A stretch of DNA of 64,000 bases. Origin: Paenibacillus glacialis. GTDB lineage: Bacteria; Bacillota; Bacilli; Paenibacillales; Paenibacillaceae. The position numbers were made by a program, and so were the translations under genes. The stretch is taken from contig NZ_LVJH01000034.1 in assembly GCF_001637205.1 (NCBI RefSeq), positions 32,911-96,910 on the forward strand, given 5' to 3'. Numbering within the stretch: position 1 is the first letter of the stretch; each line of letters starts with the position of its first letter. Positions 17,768-25,386 of the stretch are shown here, piece by piece. Under the pieces are notes generated by a model. That model was given only the letters and a program-made list of their open reading frames with translations. It was not told where the DNA came from and did no database searches.

Positions 17768-17941
17768 TTGTTATTCCTCCAATAGTTTCATAGTTGGTAT
17801 ATTTCATTGAACTTGTGCTTGCCTTACATACTCCTAGACGGTAAGGGTCATCAAAATGTTGCATAAATATGAGAAAAATATGGTTTTACTTTCTTGAAAA
17901 GGTTAATGGGATACTCTTTTGTGCTGTACATTAAACAATAG

Positions 17942-17990
17942 TGATTACAGATATGGTAGGAAGAGATACCGATTCTGTGATCATTTTTTT
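17942..17990 (+). terminator. Orphan plus-strand terminator
   Basis: Arms TGATTACAGA (17942-17951) and TCTGTGATCA (17974-17983) plus an inner GGTA/TACC pair, followed by seven T residues. No plus-strand gene lies upstream back to 16435, so it ends either a small RNA or a lost gene. Confidence 0.65.
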
Positions 17991-18039
17991 GTGTTATAAA
18001 AACAATCAAAACAAATTAAATAAAACTAAAAGCACAATA

Positions 18040-18103
18040 TTTACATCTGTTTAATCTTGGGTTTACATTTCCCATTAACATAGAAAAGGTAAGGTCGTAT
18101 TCT
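18040..18103 (+). promoter_or_regulatory. Candidate Pho box and promoter upstream of the phnL remnant/phnM
   Basis: Direct hexamers TTTACA (18040), TTAATC (18051), TTTACA (18062) and TTAACA (18075) are spaced 11, 11 and 13 bp, like the TTAACA-type repeats bound by PhoP in Bacillus. A -10-like TATTCT lies at 18098-18103, 17 nt after the last repeat, the usual geometry. PhoP control under phosphate starvation is inferred. Confidence 0.55.
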
Positions 18104-18118
18104 TATACGTAGCATTAA

Positions 18119-18235
18119 TCGCAAAAGAGGCGGCACCAGCATGAGCGGATTTTTCATGACTTAGAATTTATGGAGAGCGTTGTGGACAAAGAATTTAATA
18201 TGAGAAACGGTATGATGGTTGGAGGACACATGTGA
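18119..18235 (+). pseudogene. phnL: phnL 3' remnant (C-P lyase subunit tail)
   Basis: An open stretch of 38 codons immediately before phnM, sharing TGATG with its start. It reads ...RIFHDLEFMESVVDKEFNM..., which resembles the extreme C-terminus of PhnL, where an IFHD motif precedes a short variable tail. In C-P lyase operons phnL is the gene directly upstream of phnM, so position and sequence agree. Everything upstream (Walker A, signature, phnGHIJK) is absent and replaced by the Pho-box region. Interpreted as a deletion scar; the short length makes the match tentative. Confidence 0.5.
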
Positions 18236-19428
18236 TGAGAGCCCGTGAGTTGTTGATAACGAATGCTCGTATTATTTTGCCGGATGAAGTTATAGAGGGA
18301 CATGTGCACATTCAGGAGGGTAAGATTGCGGCTATCCTAAGAGGTGATGTGACAAGGGCTAGATTAACGGCTGAAGTTCAAGTGATCGATGCATCTGGAC
18401 TTCATCTAATGCCGGGTATCATTGAGACGCATAGCGATGCGATTGAGAAAGAGATCCAGCCTCGTCCGAACTCCGTATTCCCACTGGAGATGGCGATGTA
18501 TGAGCTGGAGAAGAAGATGGCTGGTGTGGGCATTACCACGCTATATCATTCTATCAGTTCTTCGGATGGGACATCTGTACGTAATGATGCGGTCGTTGCC
18601 GACATCATTGCGTATACAGCGCGTAGACGTGAGGAACCCTCGATGTTGAGACATCGCGTGCACCTTCGTTATGAAATTACGAATATTGAAGGGATTTCTA
18701 TGGTACGGGAAATGCTTGAGCAAGGCCAGATCGATCTACTGTCTTTAATGGATCATACACCTGGGCCGGGTCAGTATAAAACGAAAGAATCATTACGCGA
18801 TTACCTTATGAGTACGGAACATATGAGCTTAGAGGAAGCGGGAGCTACCGTCGATGAATTGATCGAATACCAACAGCAGGTGGATTGGGGACAGATCAGA
18901 GAATTGATTCAATTAGCCCATACGAAGCAGGTACAACTGGCTTCACATGATGACGATACATTAGAGAAAGTTAAGCTTATGCGAGAATTAGGGATCCTAA
19001 TTAGTGAATTTCCGGTTAGCTTAGAAGTTGCCAAAGCCGCTAAATCTTACGGGATGTATGTAAGTGTAGGCGCTCCTAATATCGTAAGATGCTCTTCACA
19101 TAATCGGAACTTGCGCGCTATGGATGCGATTGAAGCTGGTGTGGTAGACATCCTTTGTTCGGATTATCATCCGCCTTCTCTGTTGCCGGCTGTAAGTATC
19201 ATTGGTGAGACGGGCACCGGCTTGGCTCATGCTGTCCGCATGGTTACACTGAATCCTGCACGGGCACTCCAGATTGATCAAGATTATGGTTCCATTGAAG
19301 TCGGAAAAGTTGCCGATTTAGTTCTAGTGGAAATGAAGTACGGCTATCCGTTAGCTCGCAAGACGATGATTGGGGGACATTTCGTTTATCAATCCGGCTA
19401 TTATTTCCAAGGGGTGAGAGCGAAATGA
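18235..19428 (+). CDS. phnM: PhnM, ribose 1-methylphosphonate 5-triphosphate diphosphatase
   Basis: Amidohydrolase-fold metal enzyme of the C-P lyase pathway; it removes pyrophosphate from alpha-D-ribose 1-methylphosphonate 5-triphosphate. About 397 residues, full length. Conserved blocks are GIIETHSDAIEKEIQPRP, MDHTPGPGQYK, ASHDDDT and CSDYHPPSLLPA, which carry the metal-binding His and Asp residues, so it appears catalytically intact. The ATG at 18235 lies 8 nt after GGAGGA. The partners phnGHIJK are not in the window and only a phnL tail precedes it. A PHP-gene fragment follows in the same frame. It cannot work in the classical pathway unless the other subunits are encoded elsewhere. Confidence 0.92.
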   Translation: MRARELLITNARIILPDEVIEGHVHIQEGKIAAILRGDVTRARLTAEVQVIDASGLHLMPGIIETHSDAIEKEIQPRPNSVFPLEMAMYELEKKMAGVGITTLYHSISSSDGTSVRNDAVVADIIAYTARRREEPSMLRHRVHLRYEITNIEGISMVREMLEQGQIDLLSLMDHTPGPGQYKTKESLRDYLMSTEHMSLEEAGATVDELIEYQQQVDWGQIRELIQLAHTKQVQLASHDDDTLEKVKLMRELGILISEFPVSLEVAKAAKSYGMYVSVGAPNIVRCSSHNRNLRAMDAIEAGVVDILCSDYHPPSLLPAVSIIGETGTGLAHAVRMVTLNPARALQIDQDYGSIEVGKVADLVLVEMKYGYPLARKTMIGGHFVYQSGYYFQGVRAK

Positions 19429-19503
19429 TCGATCACCTACATTGATATGTTCGATGCGGTGAAAGCCATTACGGAAGCTGGTGGGAAGGCTTTGAGAGGA
19501 TGA
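19429..19503 (+). pseudogene. PHP-domain gene fragment (downstream part)
   Basis: Directly after the phnM stop, in the same frame, 24 codons read SITYIDMFDAVKAITEAGGK and then AL-R-G and a stop. This matches the strand-helix region of PHP-family phosphoesterases that normally continues into a VLAHPG metal-binding motif, here lost. It seems to continue the fragment now located at 20868-21173. The identification rests on remembered family consensus. Confidence 0.45.
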
Positions 19504-19528
19504 GCGCTCAAATTAGCTACCGTTATAT

Positions 19529-19572
19529 ACGAAGTGGGTTTGGGATACTTGTCCCTAACCCACTTCGTTTTT
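19529..19572 (+). terminator. Terminator after phnM
   Basis: 12-bp perfect arms (19529-19540 and 19557-19568) with a partly paired loop, then TTTTT. Confidence 0.85.
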
Positions 19573-19753
19573 GTATATTGAATCTAGAGCAACGATTTGG
19601 GATCATAAGATATTCTAAATAAAATAGAGTATGAAAGAGAACTTCAGCTAACGAATAGAAAAATTCAATTAAATGATATAATTTAAAAACAATAATGGTA
19701 TGAAGGTAAAAACTCTAAGTGGCTCTACAAAATTCAATATTTCAGGAGGCACG

Positions 19754-20563
19754 ATGGATGTGATCGAGTATTTAAAAGGGGTATACGAAGCTTGGATCGA
19801 CTATCCCAAAAGAGAGGGTACTGTCATCACCGACAAATACCGAATACAACAATTCCTTGGCCTTGGTAGCTACGGGTTGACATACATATGCATGGATGTA
19901 GATTCTGGGCAAGAGGTTGTTCTGAAGCAAGCTAAGCCTAGTAAGGGAAAGGTCGGTCGAGATTTGTTGTACCGGGAGATTGGCGTCCTGGGTCGGCTGA
20001 GTCATCCTTCGATTCAGAGATGCTTAGCGTCGTTCGAATATAAGAAGCAGTTGTATATGGTAACCGAGTACGTGAAAGGACAGACGTTGGAAGATTTGAT
20101 TTTCGAGCGAGGGGAAGTGTTCTCTGAACAAGAGGCGCTTCGTTTCGTTCGCAGATTGATGGAGATTTTAAGTTATGTCCATGAACAAGGATTGGTTCAT
20201 CTCGACATCCGGTTACCGAACGTCATATTGGATGGAGATCAGATTCACCTCATTGATTTCGGCTTGGCCTCTCATTTGGGGGAGCCGATTCGAGCCAAGT
20301 TCGGATCAGCTGAGGAGACAACTCATAGGGAAATCGCTGAGACTCCAAACGATCTATATGCTATTGGTCACTTTATTCTCTTTATGCTGTATTCTGGTTA
20401 TAATTCGGATAATTTTGAAGTTGAATTAAATTCAGGATGGGAGGACGAGTTGACCGTATCACCACTGACCAAACATATGCTTCGTAAGCTGCTCCAGATT
20501 GATCCTCCTTATACAGATCCACAACAATTTGTGCGGGACTTGGACCATTGGTTGAATCAATGA
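19754..20563 (+). CDS. Hanks-type serine/threonine protein kinase, soluble
   Basis: 269 residues from the ATG after AGGAGG; earlier in-frame starts lack a site. Kinase landmarks are the glycine loop LGLGSYGLTYICMD, Lys in VVLKQAKP, the YREIGVLGRLSHPSI helix and hinge VTEYVKGQTL. The catalytic loop is HLDIRLPNV and the metal loop is DFGLA. Asp and Asn of the catalytic loop are kept, but HRD is HLD and the usual Lys is Arg, so this is a non-RD, slightly atypical enzyme. No transmembrane or PASTA region is present; its size is like the B. subtilis YbdM class. It sits between the two PHP-gene fragments and faces a small Ser/Arg-rich gene. Confidence 0.85.
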   Translation: MDVIEYLKGVYEAWIDYPKREGTVITDKYRIQQFLGLGSYGLTYICMDVDSGQEVVLKQAKPSKGKVGRDLLYREIGVLGRLSHPSIQRCLASFEYKKQLYMVTEYVKGQTLEDLIFERGEVFSEQEALRFVRRLMEILSYVHEQGLVHLDIRLPNVILDGDQIHLIDFGLASHLGEPIRAKFGSAEETTHREIAETPNDLYAIGHFILFMLYSGYNSDNFEVELNSGWEDELTVSPLTKHMLRKLLQIDPPYTDPQQFVRDLDHWLNQ

Positions 20564-20575
20564 GTATATAAAAAA

Positions 20576-20597
20576 GAGCCGCGATATGCGGCTTCTT
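20576..20597. terminator. Short hairpin between the kinase and the convergent small gene
   Basis: AGCCGC (20577-20582) pairs with GCGGCT (20588-20593); A tract on the left, TTCTTC on the right. A weak bidirectional terminator. Confidence 0.55.
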
Positions 20598-20601
20598 CAG
20601 G

Positions 20602-20784
20602 TTAGCTAGAGCTTCTAGATCTATTCTTATAGTAGCCACGACCTTGATTGTTACGTCCATGACCGTGGTCGGACGAACTCCGGCGACTATAATGTTGCTT
20701 ACGACTACTGGAGCTGTAGCGATGATTTCGCTGCTTGGAATGTTGGACTGACCCTAATACTTTTTCAAGTAACCGCTTGAGCAT
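20602..20784 (-). CDS. Small basic Ser/Arg/His-rich protein
   Basis: 60 residues, real by its strong ribosome site (AAGGAGG, 9 nt before ATG on the minus strand). The N-terminus MLKRLLEKVLGSVQ can form an amphipathic helix. The rest is low-complexity: many S, R, H, G and Y, including SSSSRK, RRSSSDHGHGR and NRSRSSS. High positive charge suggests nucleic-acid or wall-polymer binding. It is convergent with a Ser/Thr kinase gene and serine-rich, so it is a candidate substrate of that kinase; this is speculation. No known family assigned. Confidence 0.7.
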   Translation of the reverse strand: MLKRLLEKVLGSVQHSKQRNHRYSSSSRKQHYSRRSSSDHGHGRNNQGRGYYKNRSRSSS

Positions 20785-20867
20785 TTATACATTCCTCCTT
20801 GGTTTTGTTTTACTACGAATAATAAGTCGTGAGGTTTCAATTCACTCGTCTGAACTTGTTACGCTAA

Positions 20868-21173
20868 GTACAGCTTAGCGCAACTATTCGGCTAATCACA
20901 CAATTGTGTGACCTTCTCATTCAACAAAGGCACGAAGCATCGTATCAGATGGTTAAACAGATTATCGAGGAAGGCTATAACATTACCTGGCATGGCGTCA
21001 ATCAGTATGCCAAGGGGGGAGCCGATGTTTATAAGCAACATGTTATGCATGCTCTGCTGGATACCGGCTATACCTCAACATTTTATGGCGAGTTATACAA
21101 AAAGCTATTTGCCCGTGGGGATCAAACTAAAGGGATTCGGAACGACCTAAACGAACGGAAAAAAAAGCATTGA
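20868..21173 (+). pseudogene. PHP-domain gene fragment (central part)
   Basis: Open frame of about 101 codons with no convincing start; TTG at 20904 has no ribosome site. The segment RHEASYQMVKQIIEEGYNIT followed by VYKQHVMHALLDTGYTSTFY and GELYKKLFARGD matches the central helical insertion of PHP phosphoesterases, where VYKQHIMHAL-type sequence is typical. After GDQTKGI it turns into unrelated NERKKKH and stops. The metal-binding N-terminal HxH part is absent. The missing continuation looks like the fragment after phnM at 19429. Read as a broken, rearranged gene. Confidence 0.5.
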
Positions 21174-21175
21174 TT

Positions 21176-21221
21176 AACAAAGCAGACTGCCTCGATATTG
21201 TATAAGGCAGTCTGCTTTGTT
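21176..21221 (+). terminator. Terminator after the PHP fragment
   Basis: 17-bp perfect arms (21176-21192 and 21205-21221), then TGTTTC. It insulates the following operon from upstream read-through. Confidence 0.85.
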
Positions 21222-21336
21222 GTTTCATCTATAACAATGGAAGGGATTATCGATCTCCTTATTCCACAAGAAAGAACTACTACATTTTTCTAGTAGTGGG
21301 CTAATCAATCCGCAAAACAACAAATACAAAGAAATA

Positions 21337-21384
21337 TTAACATAAAAGAAGAAAGTTTAACCCTTATTTAATACAGCGTTAACA
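21337..21384 (+). promoter_or_regulatory. Candidate Pho box upstream of the phosphonate-type ABC operon
   Basis: Three direct hexamers TTAACC (21357), TTAATA (21368) and TTAACA (21379) recur at exactly 11-bp intervals, with a further TTAACA at 21337. This is the layout of PhoP binding sites in Bacillus. A -10-like TGATAA follows at 21399. The importer gene starts at 21441. Phosphate-starvation induction is inferred. Confidence 0.65.
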
Positions 21385-21440
21385 AAAGGGAGGTAAAGTG
21401 ATAAAGAGCAATTAAACGTACATATGAGAGGAAGAATGAA

Positions 21441-22535
21441 ATGAAAAAATGGGTTAGTTTACTATTAGTATCTATGATGGCAATGTCAATTACTGTAGGT
21501 TGTGCGAATAATTCGAAGGATGCGCTTAATGGTAAGGCAACAAATAGCGGAGAAAAGAAATCAGTAGAAACAAAGAATAACAAAGAAATTACGGTGTATA
21601 CGGCATTGGAAGATGATCAGATACAAGCGTATCTTACATCGTATAGTACACAACACCCTGAAACGAAGGTCAATATTGTTCGTGACTCAACAGGAATTAT
21701 TACAGCTAAACTGCTTGCTGAGAAAGACAACCCAGTTGCAGATGCAGTATGGGGAGTGGCAGCAACGAGCTTACTTGCTTTAGATAAAGAAGGTTTGCTT
21801 GAGCCTTATGCGCCAGTAGGATTAGATCGCATTCAGGATAAATTCAGAGATAACGCAGAAACACCAAAGTGGGTCGGGATTAACGCATGGGAAACAGCGC
21901 TTGTTGTGAACACGGTTGAATTGGAAAAGAAGAATTTACCTATCCCAACATCTTATGAAGATCTGACAAAGTCTGAATATAAAGGCATGATCGTAATGCC
22001 TAACCCTGCTTCCTCAGGTACTGGATTCTTGGATGTAGCGGGTTGGTTGCAATTGATGGGTGAAGATAAAGGTTGGGCATTTATGGACAAGCTTCATGAG
22101 AATGTCCAGGCCTATACGCACTCTGGTTCCAAACCAGCCAAAATGGCTGCTGCAGGTGAAGCAGTAATCGGAATTTCATTCGGATATCGTGGAATTACAG
22201 AGAAGAAAAAAGGGGCTCCAGTTGAAGTTGTATTCCCGTCCGAAGGTTCTGGCTGGGACGTTGAAGCGAACGGTCTGATTAAGAAACCTGAAATGAAAGA
22301 AGAAGCAAAACAATTTTTGGATTGGGCAATTTCTGATGAGCCAATGAAAGAATACAACAAAAACTATGCCATTATTGCTGTTAAAGGTGAAGGTACGTTA
22401 ATTCCTGAGGGCTACACAAAGAATCCGCTTGAACAATTAATTAATTATGATTTGGTTAAATCCGCAAACAGTCGTGATGCGGTTCTGGCAGAGTGGTCCA
22501 AGCGTTATGACGGGAAAAGTGAACCGAAGTCGTAA
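21441..22535 (+). CDS. ABC importer substrate-binding lipoprotein, putative 2-aminoethylphosphonate type
   Basis: 364 residues. Lipobox at SITVGC gives lipidated Cys21, so it is tethered outside the membrane. The body is a family-1/iron-type binding protein. Stretches such as DAVWGVAATSLLALDKEGLL, LEPYAPVGLDRI, VMPNPASSGTGFLDVAGWL and GWDVEANGLI are those of the putative 2-aminoethylphosphonate-binding group (PhnS2-like). The start follows GAGAGGAA. First gene of a Pho-box-controlled operon with cognate ATPase and permease. Phosphonate as ligand follows family annotation; a phosphate ester or Fe(III) complex cannot be excluded. Confidence 0.85.
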   Translation: MKKWVSLLLVSMMAMSITVGCANNSKDALNGKATNSGEKKSVETKNNKEITVYTALEDDQIQAYLTSYSTQHPETKVNIVRDSTGIITAKLLAEKDNPVADAVWGVAATSLLALDKEGLLEPYAPVGLDRIQDKFRDNAETPKWVGINAWETALVVNTVELEKKNLPIPTSYEDLTKSEYKGMIVMPNPASSGTGFLDVAGWLQLMGEDKGWAFMDKLHENVQAYTHSGSKPAKMAAAGEAVIGISFGYRGITEKKKGAPVEVVFPSEGSGWDVEANGLIKKPEMKEEAKQFLDWAISDEPMKEYNKNYAIIAVKGEGTLIPEGYTKNPLEQLINYDLVKSANSRDAVLAEWSKRYDGKSEPKS

Positions 22536-22581
22536 TTCACACTTATTCAAGAGTAGATTATGATCAACGAGGAGTTTTGAA

Positions 22582-23577
22582 ATGACATCATTACCTTATC
22601 TATCTATACAACATGTCACGAAAACCTTCGGCTCGTTTACCGCGCTAAATGATATTACTGTTGATGTCTCCAAGGGGCAGTTCACCTGCCTCTTGGGTCC
22701 TAGCGGTTGCGGGAAAACGACGCTGATGCGTATTATTGCCGGTCTTGAACAGCCCGATCAAGGGTGCGTTATTGTCAATGGCAACGATATTACATCGCTA
22801 CCAGCGGGGGAACGGAATGTCGGCATGGTATTTCAATCATATGCCTTATTTCCGAACATGAGCGCGTCGCAGAACATCGCCTTTGCATTGAAAGGTAAAC
22901 TGTCGAAATCAGAAATTACTGAAAAGACAAAAGAAATGCTAGATCTTGTCGGATTAACTCATTTAAAGGATCGCTATCCGGTTCAACTGTCGGGAGGACA
23001 ACAGCAGCGTGTTGCATTGGCAAGAGCCATTGCATTATCTCCCGATTTTTTGTTGCTAGATGAGCCGCTTTCCGCGCTGGATGCTAAAGTTCGTCATAAG
23101 CTTCGGAAGGAGCTGCGCGAATTGCAGGAAAAGTTAGGTATTACGACGATTATGGTTACGCACGACCAAGAAGAAGCCTTGACGATGGCTGATCAAATTG
23201 TAGTCATGAATGATGCGGAAATCGAGCAGATCGGCTCGCCACGCGATGTGTATCAAGTTCCTGCGTCCCCTTTTGTCGCCGATTTTATCGGATCGGTCAA
23301 TCTAATTCCTCTTCAGGATGATCGAGTAATGGCCATCAGGCCGGAATATATTCAAATACAACCGTCACAAGTTGAGGGGTCTGTCCCTGCGATTGTGCAA
23401 CAAGTAGAATTCCGTGGGATATACAGCAGAGTCTATTTGAAGCTTACCAACCAAGCTTGGGTGGATAAAGAAGTGTCCGTAGATGTATTGGATCATGACG
23501 CGAGTCACCTTAATCTTGCGCGACAATCCGTTGTCCATTTGTTAATGCCGGAACGTCGTCTCATTCACTTTACATAA
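22582..23577 (+). CDS. ABC importer ATPase, putative 2-aminoethylphosphonate type
   Basis: 331 residues. Nucleotide-binding domain with Walker A GPSGCGKTT (residues 39-47), signature LSGGQQQR (about 139), Walker B FLLLDEPLSALD and switch His in VTHDQEE. A C-terminal TOBE-like segment (MAIRPEYIQIQPS, VEFRGIYSRVYLKL) is the regulatory domain of FbpC/PotA-type importers. The ATG follows GAGGAG, 46 bp after the binding-protein gene. It powers the fused permease encoded next. Confidence 0.9.
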   Translation: MTSLPYLSIQHVTKTFGSFTALNDITVDVSKGQFTCLLGPSGCGKTTLMRIIAGLEQPDQGCVIVNGNDITSLPAGERNVGMVFQSYALFPNMSASQNIAFALKGKLSKSEITEKTKEMLDLVGLTHLKDRYPVQLSGGQQQRVALARAIALSPDFLLLDEPLSALDAKVRHKLRKELRELQEKLGITTIMVTHDQEEALTMADQIVVMNDAEIEQIGSPRDVYQVPASPFVADFIGSVNLIPLQDDRVMAIRPEYIQIQPSQVEGSVPAIVQQVEFRGIYSRVYLKLTNQAWVDKEVSVDVLDHDASHLNLARQSVVHLLMPERRLIHFT

Positions 23578-23616
23578 GGATTCAGCAACTCACTGCAATA
23601 CGAAAGGTTGACATTC

Positions 23617-25386
23617 ATGATGCACAGTCGAAAAAAAACGCAGTCCTACGGAGTGAACGAACGCCATCAAGTCGTATGGCTCATTGTGTTGGCGATTCTG
23701 ATGTTCGTATCCATCGGTTTCCCTTTATTTCAATTGTTTCGTAAAGCCTTTATCGACAGTAAAACCCTTGAACTGGGTTTTTCTAATTTCATCACCTATT
23801 TTCAAACCCCTTCATTATCGCATTCTATTATCAATACGTTGAACATTTCGTTGTGGACGACGGCAATTTCTGTCGTGTTGGCCTTTATTTTCGCCTACGC
23901 GATGGCTAGGACAGGAATTGCAGCCAAACCATTATTTCGATATATTGCGATGCTCCCTTTATTTACGCCGACGATGATGCACGGAATCGGACTGACCTAT
24001 TTGTTCGGTAATCAGGGGTTATTTACGACAGGCTTCTTTGGCTGGCTACCCTTCTCTTTCGACATTCACCTCTACGGATCAATAGGGATCATCATTTCCG
24101 AGGTCATCTACACCTTTCCTCAAGCCTTTCTTATTTTATCGATTTCATTAGCCGTGACGGATTACCGTATGTATGAAGCTGCGGAAACAATGGGCGTCGG
24201 GAAAATAAGTCAGTTCTTCCACATCACGCTACCTAGTGTGAAATTCGGTGTCATTAGTACCTGTTTTGTATGTTTTACACTCAGCTTTACTGACTTTGGA
24301 GCTCCAAAGGTCGTCGGAGGTCAATACAATGTGTTAGCGACAGATATTTTTAAGCAAGTGATTGGGCAACAAAATATGTCGATGGGTGCGGTAGTGGGCA
24401 TGATTCTTATTGTACCGTCCATTTGCTCGTTTATCGTTGATCGCATCATTTCCAGAAAACAACAAGGTACATTTACAGCGAAATCAACCGTCTATGTGAT
24501 TAAGAAAAGCCGGATGAGAGACTTGTGGCTTACGTTGTACTGTTCTCTCATCTCTGGTTGTATTGTGCTTCTATTTGCGGCAGTTGGATTTGCTTCAATG
24601 GTTAAAATATGGCCGTACAACTTAACACTGACATTCGATCATTATCGTTTTTACAACGCTGCTGGCGCGGGTCTAAGTCCGTTTTTTAACAGTGTAACCA
24701 TGTCATTCTACACAGCGATTATTGGCACAGCAGTCATCTTCTTTATTGCATATATGACGGAGAAAATCAGATTGTTTGCCCCTTTACGGCAGCTACTTTA
24801 TTTCTTGGCTATGATTCCGCTGGCATTACCCGGCATTGTCATCGGTTTGGCCTTCATCTTCTTCTTTAATCTACCGAATAATCCGCTCCACTTCATATAT
24901 AACACGATGACTATTCTGGTGCTGGCTAATATTGTCCATTTCTTCTCCGTTAACTTTCTGTCGGCAACGACAGCACTTAAGCAGCTAGACAAAGAGATGG
25001 AACAAGCAGCAGATTCAATGAACGTCTCCTTTTACAGAACGTTCTTTCGTATTACTGTTCCGATGTGCATGCCTGCCATTACGGGGATGATGGTGTATCT
25101 GTTTGTTAACTCCATGGTCACCGTATCGGCGCTGGTATTTCTGTACGGCACAGACTTGAAACCAGCTTCGGTTGCCATCGTCAATATGGAAGATGCCGGG
25201 GATGTGGCTGAAGCAGCGGCAATGTCAATGTTGATCTTACTGCTAAATCTGGGTGTGAAAGGTGGCTATGAGGGAGTGGTTGCTCTTATCAACAAACATC
25301 GTTCCAAGAGAAGCGACAAGTTGAGAATCAAGGCGAATAGCCTGAATTCCATAAAAGACTCGGTAGGAGTGGATGCGCATGTTTAA
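23617..25386 (+). CDS. ABC importer permease, two fused transmembrane domains (PhnU2-like)
   Basis: About 589 residues; the ATG at 23617 is favoured over TTG 23608 for spacing from AAAGG. Two BPD_transp_1 units in one chain, each with about six helices and an EAA loop: YEAAETMGVGKISQFFHITLP in the first half and EQAADSMNVSFYRTFFRITVP in the second. Such duplicated permeases are usual for FbpB and PhnU2-type importers, so no second permease gene is needed. It overlaps the SLH-protein gene by 8 bp, indicating translational coupling of importer and surface protein. Confidence 0.9.
   Translation: MMHSRKKTQSYGVNERHQVVWLIVLAILMFVSIGFPLFQLFRKAFIDSKTLELGFSNFITYFQTPSLSHSIINTLNISLWTTAISVVLAFIFAYAMARTGIAAKPLFRYIAMLPLFTPTMMHGIGLTYLFGNQGLFTTGFFGWLPFSFDIHLYGSIGIIISEVIYTFPQAFLILSISLAVTDYRMYEAAETMGVGKISQFFHITLPSVKFGVISTCFVCFTLSFTDFGAPKVVGGQYNVLATDIFKQVIGQQNMSMGAVVGMILIVPSICSFIVDRIISRKQQGTFTAKSTVYVIKKSRMRDLWLTLYCSLISGCIVLLFAAVGFASMVKIWPYNLTLTFDHYRFYNAAGAGLSPFFNSVTMSFYTAIIGTAVIFFIAYMTEKIRLFAPLRQLLYFLAMIPLALPGIVIGLAFIFFFNLPNNPLHFIYNTMTILVLANIVHFFSVNFLSATTALKQLDKEMEQAADSMNVSFYRTFFRITVPMCMPAITGMMVYLFVNSMVTVSALVFLYGTDLKPASVAIVNMEDAGDVAEAAAMSMLILLLNLGVKGGYEGVVALINKHRSKRSDKLRIKANSLNSIKDSVGVDAHV

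Noticed and set aside
20896..20911. CRP/FNR or Rex site
   Set aside because: The perfect palindrome has TCACA left and TGTGA right, the reverse of TGTGA-N6-TCACA, and does not fit TTGAT-N4-ATCAA.
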